64,000 bases of DNA from contig NC_088681.1 in the NCBI RefSeq assembly GCF_950023065.1, forward strand, positions 1,984,001 through 2,048,000, in the 5' to 3' direction. Positions 62,301 through 64,000 of the stretch are shown here, piece after piece. Each line of letters begins with the position of its first letter. Within the stretch, counting starts at the first letter, position 1. Under the pieces are notes generated by a model. The model was given only the letters and a program-made list of their open reading frames with translations. It had not been told where the DNA came from and did not search any database. This stretch comes from Planococcus citri. Its lineage: Eukaryota; Arthropoda; Insecta; Hemiptera; Pseudococcidae. The translations under genes were made by a program, and so were the position numbers.

Positions 62301-63349
62301 TCTACGAATACTTTCAGTACGTGAATTTTCTAAGCGCTGTTAAAACGATAAGGAGGACTACGGAGAGAAGTAGAGCAGAGAGTAACGATTCGACTTCCTG
62401 CGAGCACATTGCACCAAGAAACGAACAAATTTCAACAGGCAATTAGGTAAACGTTTCTCTCTTTCTTCATCGAGCAGGGATTTTCACTGCTTTGGTGAAT
62501 GATGATATTGAAAAACCGTTCTTTTCCCGTACAAAATAAATTCAAGCGGGGTATTTGACACCCTCGAGCAATAAACCATAAAAAACAGAAATGAAAATCT
62601 TTCGAACCTTCTCCGGAACATCATCTTCAGCTAGATGGATCGCGAACCAGTTCTTCTCTTCGTCGTAAGTGAAATTCGAATTCTCAATGGTGGTTAAAAA
62701 TTTACCAAAAACGCACAAGCGGCTGAGACGTTGCTTCATCTGAATTCCAAACAGTAAAAAATATTCGAATTTTAGTACATATAATGTTTTCAACATGAAA
62801 CTTGCAGTCTGAATTCATCAACGTACCTCTTCTTTTTCATTCAACGAAATGATTTTATCCCATTCCCAACACATCGTATCTTGAATGCTCTTCAAAGCTT
62901 GCAATCCTTTTAATTCGACATCTTCCGATAGGGGAATGGTAGCACCTTCTTTATTACCTATAAAAACATTGCAAAAGCTGAGTTTGGGAGGTCGTAATTT
63001 CATAGAATAATCGAGGCGATAATCTTTACCTTTTTTTACATCTGCGATCAAATTAGCGTAGTTCAACAAGATGCTGAAATTTTCCAGCACTGATTTCCAA
63101 CTGGAAATCGGAGATAGGACCTCGTTGTTGCATTGTAACCAGTCGCAGGAAATCTGCAACGAGTAAGTGGTAATTTAGCAATGTTACAAAATAAACAGAA
63201 TGACGCTGAAAACGGATCATTGACTCAACGTACCTTGATTACTTGTATAATAGAGAAATACTCTTGGAAAAATTTCAAAACCTGGTCCACGTTAACACCT
63301 TCGACTATTTTGGATGATTTGCCATTCGTTGTACCATTTAATTCGCAAT
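38136..63349 (-). CDS. smg5: SMG5, nonsense-mediated mRNA decay factor (3' half of gene)
   Basis: Exons in transcript order: 63349-63234, 63153-62827, 62739-62608, 43782-43554, 43450-43279, 43136-42919, and candidate last exon 38350-38136. All junction phases agree. SMG5 works with SMG7 and SMG6 around phosphorylated UPF1 in nonsense-mediated decay. Known family marks seen in order are PLSEDVELKGL of the middle region, the QLWLEAEVKNLES coiled stretch, and the C-terminal PIN domain (LLTPYLVVDSEAL, RFVLLIP-like strand, LDELKRT, ARDAIRWLE, GNRFLR). SMG5 PIN domains lack the acidic triad needed for cleavage, and this one looks the same. The 5' half lies beyond the window. The 18.8 kb intron starts with a weak donor (AAG|GTTCGA). 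Confidence 0.85.
38490..40512. repeat. Giant palindrome H3 in the last smg5 intron
   Basis: Left arm 38490-39719 (interrupted by a nested palindrome) and right arm 39791-40512 are inverted copies, with a loop of about 71 bases. The inner arms, about 39420-39719 against 39791-40090, are nearly identical and include CTGGAGCCTCCAGCGCGATT and its complement. Each arm also holds two tandem versions of a block with CCAGCCATTCTGGAG and TTTCTCCAGAATTTTGAATT. No ORF of note. Related single-arm fragments lie at 24.6-24.8 and 61.0-61.2 kb. Confidence 0.9.
38525..38993. mobile_element. Nested palindrome P1 inside the left arm of H3
   Basis: Ends AGTTGAAAATTACTCA and TGAGTAATTTTCAACT are inverted copies; the arms run to a centre near 38760 (TTTTTTGGTCATTA / TAATGACCAAAAAA). 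The right arm of H3 lacks this block. A one-arm relative lies at about 41735-41900. Confidence 0.75.
40520..42900. other. Repeat-derived intron sequence of smg5
   Basis: AT-rich with recurring GGGAGGGGGA runs, a P1-family half copy at 41735-41900 and a GTGTGACATTGG-type block near 41690 similar to ones at 41470 and 41575. No coding frame supported. Confidence 0.4.
42919..43136 (-). CDS. smg5: smg5 exon: end of PIN domain
   Basis: Acceptor CCATTACAG|G, donor CACGG|GTAAGTGAG. Encodes LFMQIMECCYYL and a long variable loop leading to VRLLTGS and VTIPKD. Confidence 0.85.
43279..43450 (-). CDS. smg5: smg5 exon: PIN domain core
   Basis: Acceptor TTTTTACAG|TC, donor CTTG|GTAAGCG. Encodes SALDELKRTSGRARDAIRWL and the GNRFLRMQRNNEK helix, which closely follow other animal SMG5 proteins. 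Confidence 0.9.
43554..43782 (-). CDS. smg5: smg5 exon: start of PIN domain
   Basis: Acceptor ATGTTCGCAG|GAA, donor TGCAG|GTAAGTG. Encodes KLMKEMGQLWLEAEVKNLES, then LLTPYLVVDSEALTQHC and the buried beta strand ending LLIPTA. Confidence 0.9.
44000..44950. repeat. GATC-rich degenerate palindromic tract
   Basis: Dozens of ATCTGATC and GATCAGAT words, often as TCTGATCAGATC, with variable spacers and no clean period. Lies in the large smg5 intron. Confidence 0.8.
44950..50690. other. Intron interior of smg5
   Basis: 44950-46680 and 49130-50690 are AT-rich with homopurine/homopyrimidine runs. 46680-49130 is GC-richer and non-repetitive, with CGTCGT-type simple sequence, (TA)n near 48267 and AGAG runs. 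Long open frames there on both strands lack recognisable domains or codon-like structure, so no gene is called. Confidence 0.4.
50697..51030. repeat. Tandem duplication, about 185 bp unit, 2 copies
   Basis: ACTC-ATGGATAGAGAATTT-type sequence through CGAACCTGTGTCCAATA is repeated, with the unit starting near 50705 and again near 50900. Confidence 0.7.
51130..51660. repeat. Tandem duplication, about 325 bp unit, 2 copies
   Basis: CGACTGCAAATTCGTTTTCA, TTGATTTTCCATC and TTTTCTGTTGGCTCCAGAAT occur in the same order near 51130 and 51465. Confidence 0.75.
52293..52433. mobile_element. Small MITE with TA target duplication
   Basis: Inverted arms of about 37 bases (start CTCTCTAAATTT, sharing AAACCGTGAAATTTCACT) surround a core. 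TA on both sides suggests a Tc1/mariner-type origin. Confidence 0.7.
52560..55330. repeat. 187-bp tandem array, interrupted
   Basis: Units carry TTGTGATTGGCCGAAATG, AGCTTTTGGCCAAACTTTT, TTCACAAGCTTTCTATTGAG and TCTTTTATGAAAATCGGTTG. Copies start near 52704, 52890, 54412, 54597, 54785, 54970 and 55158. The array is split by the hAT-type element. Confidence 0.9.
53040..54378. mobile_element. hAT-type non-autonomous element, 1339 bp
   Basis: Termini CAGGGATGGG and CCCATCTCTG are hAT-style. Flanks ATCTCGTG (53032-53039) and GTCTCGTG (54379-54386) agree at 7 of 8 bases, and the split repeat unit rejoins cleanly across them. The interior has GAATC-rich subterminal sequence on both sides and no transposase frame. 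Confidence 0.85.
55340..58690. other. Intron interior of smg5
   Basis: 55700-57700 is unique, GC-richer and similar in texture to 46.7-49.1 kb, without a supportable gene. 57820-58300 includes a small hairpin (CACTCGGTTTACCGTAAATA against its inverse, 58210-58294). Confidence 0.4.
58690..60160. repeat. Foldback element H2, second copy of the H1 family
   Basis: The left arm starts with CGATCCTCCGGGACAG and TTCTTAAAGGGGGAGTCC, as in H1, and the centre near 59450 (GTCGTATGCTGTTTTTTGAA) matches that of H1. The right arm stops at about 60160 (GAAATTCTGACAGGTGA), short of the outer block, so H2 is truncated on the right. No coding sequence. Confidence 0.85.
60165..60450. repeat. Degenerate AAAATTCCAAAAAGTCATTTTT repeat
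   Basis: About nine units near 30 bases of AAAAATTCCAAAAAGTCATT type directly follow H2. 60840-61480 adds diverged single-arm fragments of the H1 and H3 families. Confidence 0.7.
62023..62031 (+). promoter_or_regulatory. TATA-box match upstream of a CT-rich tract
   Basis: TATAAAAGG, followed by a TCTCTCTCT-rich leader and, at 62183, an 87-codon ORF with a hydrophobic N-terminal half. Antisense to smg5. No other support. Confidence 0.25.
62183..62446 (+). CDS. Hypothetical small hydrophobic ORF, antisense in smg5
   Basis: 87 residues. Residues 1-37 are strongly hydrophobic and could span a membrane; the tail is Arg/Ser/Thr-rich. The stop is followed by GTAAAC. Not recognised, and it may be a chance ORF in an intron. 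Confidence 0.15.
   Translation: MRFPLFYFSSVFYFFLRILAASVLSSVFFLLAFWRIFEKLYEYFQYVNFLSAVKTIRRTTERSRAESNDSTSCEHIAPRNEQISTGN
62608..62739 (-). CDS. smg5: smg5 exon upstream of the 18.8 kb intron
   Basis: Acceptor TTGGAATTCAG|ATG, donor AAG|GTTCGA (weak). Encodes MKQRLSRLCVFGKFL, aligning with the conserved RICCIRSFGHF-type segment of SMG5, and an acidic end. Confidence 0.8.
62827..63153 (-). CDS. smg5: smg5 exon: middle (Est1-like) region
   Basis: Acceptor TCGTTGCAG|ATT, donor GAAGAG|GTACGT; 109 codons in phase 0. Encodes SCDWLQCN, a helical stretch and the conserved IPLSEDVELKGLQAL. Confidence 0.9.
63234..63349 (-). CDS. smg5: smg5 exon: middle region, most upstream in window
   Basis: Acceptor ATTTTCAG|AT, donor ATCAAG|GTACGTTG. 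Encodes NVDQVLKFFQEYFSIIQVIK. The next exon lies beyond 64000 or was not recognised in 63350-64000, which is otherwise AT-rich intron. Confidence 0.75.
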
Positions 63350-64000
63350 CTGAAAATTGAAAAATGATATATTATTAACCCTTAAATTTTTTTCAACAAT
63401 TACTAAAGGTTCTGGGGCATTTTCAGAAGTCAATTCAGAACAGAGCTTTTTATGATGAGATTCGCGAAGCCATAGGGGATACCGAGCCCCAAAATTTTGG
63501 TCAAAATAGGTATTAAAAACTTTTAAATATGGAGAGACATATCGTTTCATTTTCATACCTTTTTAAAAGCACTGAACAAGAATACCAACTTATTTTTTTG
63601 ATTCGGTCCCTCAGCGCCCTCTTCAACCCCCCTCCCCCAAAGAAATTGAAAAAAAATCATCGAAATTACATAAATTGATTATGTAAATATAACAGGACTC
63701 GTAGTCAAATTTTTAATAACTTTAATCCATAAAGGGAAAGCAATCCAAAAATGACCAAAAAAATTATACATCGTGATCAAAACATTTTAACGTCAAGAAA
63801 AAAATAATAAAAAAACTACAACATTTTCAAGTGCCCTTTTTTGGAATTATTGAGAAAAAAGTGAATTTTACTCGCCAACAAAATCGAGTATTTTTCTTAA
63901 TTTTCGGCCAAAAGCAAAACTTTAATAATTTTGGCAAAAAGCAGGACTTTTCTTTGGTAATTATTCCCAAAAAAATGGCACTTTTCGCAATCTTCGACAA

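Overview
The window reads as nuclear DNA of an insect: AT-rich, intron-bearing genes with standard GT-AG splice sites, LINEs, a SINE, MITEs, a gag-type retroelement, microsatellites and satellites. The frequent GTAGGTACCTAC-like words and a bacterial-type AAA-ATPase-like gene fitted with introns and a signal peptide suggest a sap-feeding hemipteran, perhaps a mealybug. That placement is inference; no lineage marker was tested.

Three host genes can be supported. (1) Minus strand, 18938-21307: a 634-residue protein with a predicted signal peptide, a bacterial-type AAA-ATPase-like domain and a degenerate PD-(D/E)XK-like tail. (2) Plus strand, 24931-31112: a four-exon gene for a 114-residue secreted protein with one immunoglobulin domain, resembling the first Ig domain of VEGF/PDGF-type receptors. 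(3) Minus strand, about 38136 to beyond 63349: the 3' half of smg5, a nonsense-mediated decay factor with a C-terminal PIN domain. Its exons lie at 62.6-63.3 kb and 42.9-43.8 kb, separated by an 18.8 kb intron that explains most of the right half of the window. A candidate last exon and long 3' UTR lie at 36.2-38.35 kb.

Layout: 0-1.4 kb, gag-type ORF of a retroelement (minus, runs off the edge). 1.5-6 kb, tandem repeats. 6.05-6.77 kb, possible LTR. 7.0-9.07 kb, foldback element H1 with a MITE inside one arm. 9.1-11.8 kb, a 2.7 kb terminal-inverted-repeat element holding a tRNA-derived SINE and a 13-bp-flanked insert. 13.97-14.91 kb, inverted-repeat element with a nested hAT-type MITE. 17.57-18.65, 22.0-23.3 and 31.7-32.3 kb, three related CAGA/GGTCAATGACCT-rich arrays, two of which bracket the AAA-ATPase-like gene. 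26.0-29.94 kb, LINE wreck in intron 2 of the Ig gene, itself interrupted at 27519-28968 by an internally deleted RTE-like element with a 13-bp target duplication. 33.77-36.05 kb, CpG-rich palindromic satellite. 38.49-40.51 kb, giant palindrome H3. 44.0-44.95 kb, GATC-rich tract. 52.56-55.33 kb, 187-bp tandem array split by a 1.34 kb hAT-type element. 58.69-60.16 kb, second foldback H2.

The most interesting items are the secreted AAA-ATPase-like gene between direct repeats, the small Ig gene, and the long hairpin families, two members of which lie in smg5 introns and would be transcribed as long double-stranded RNA.
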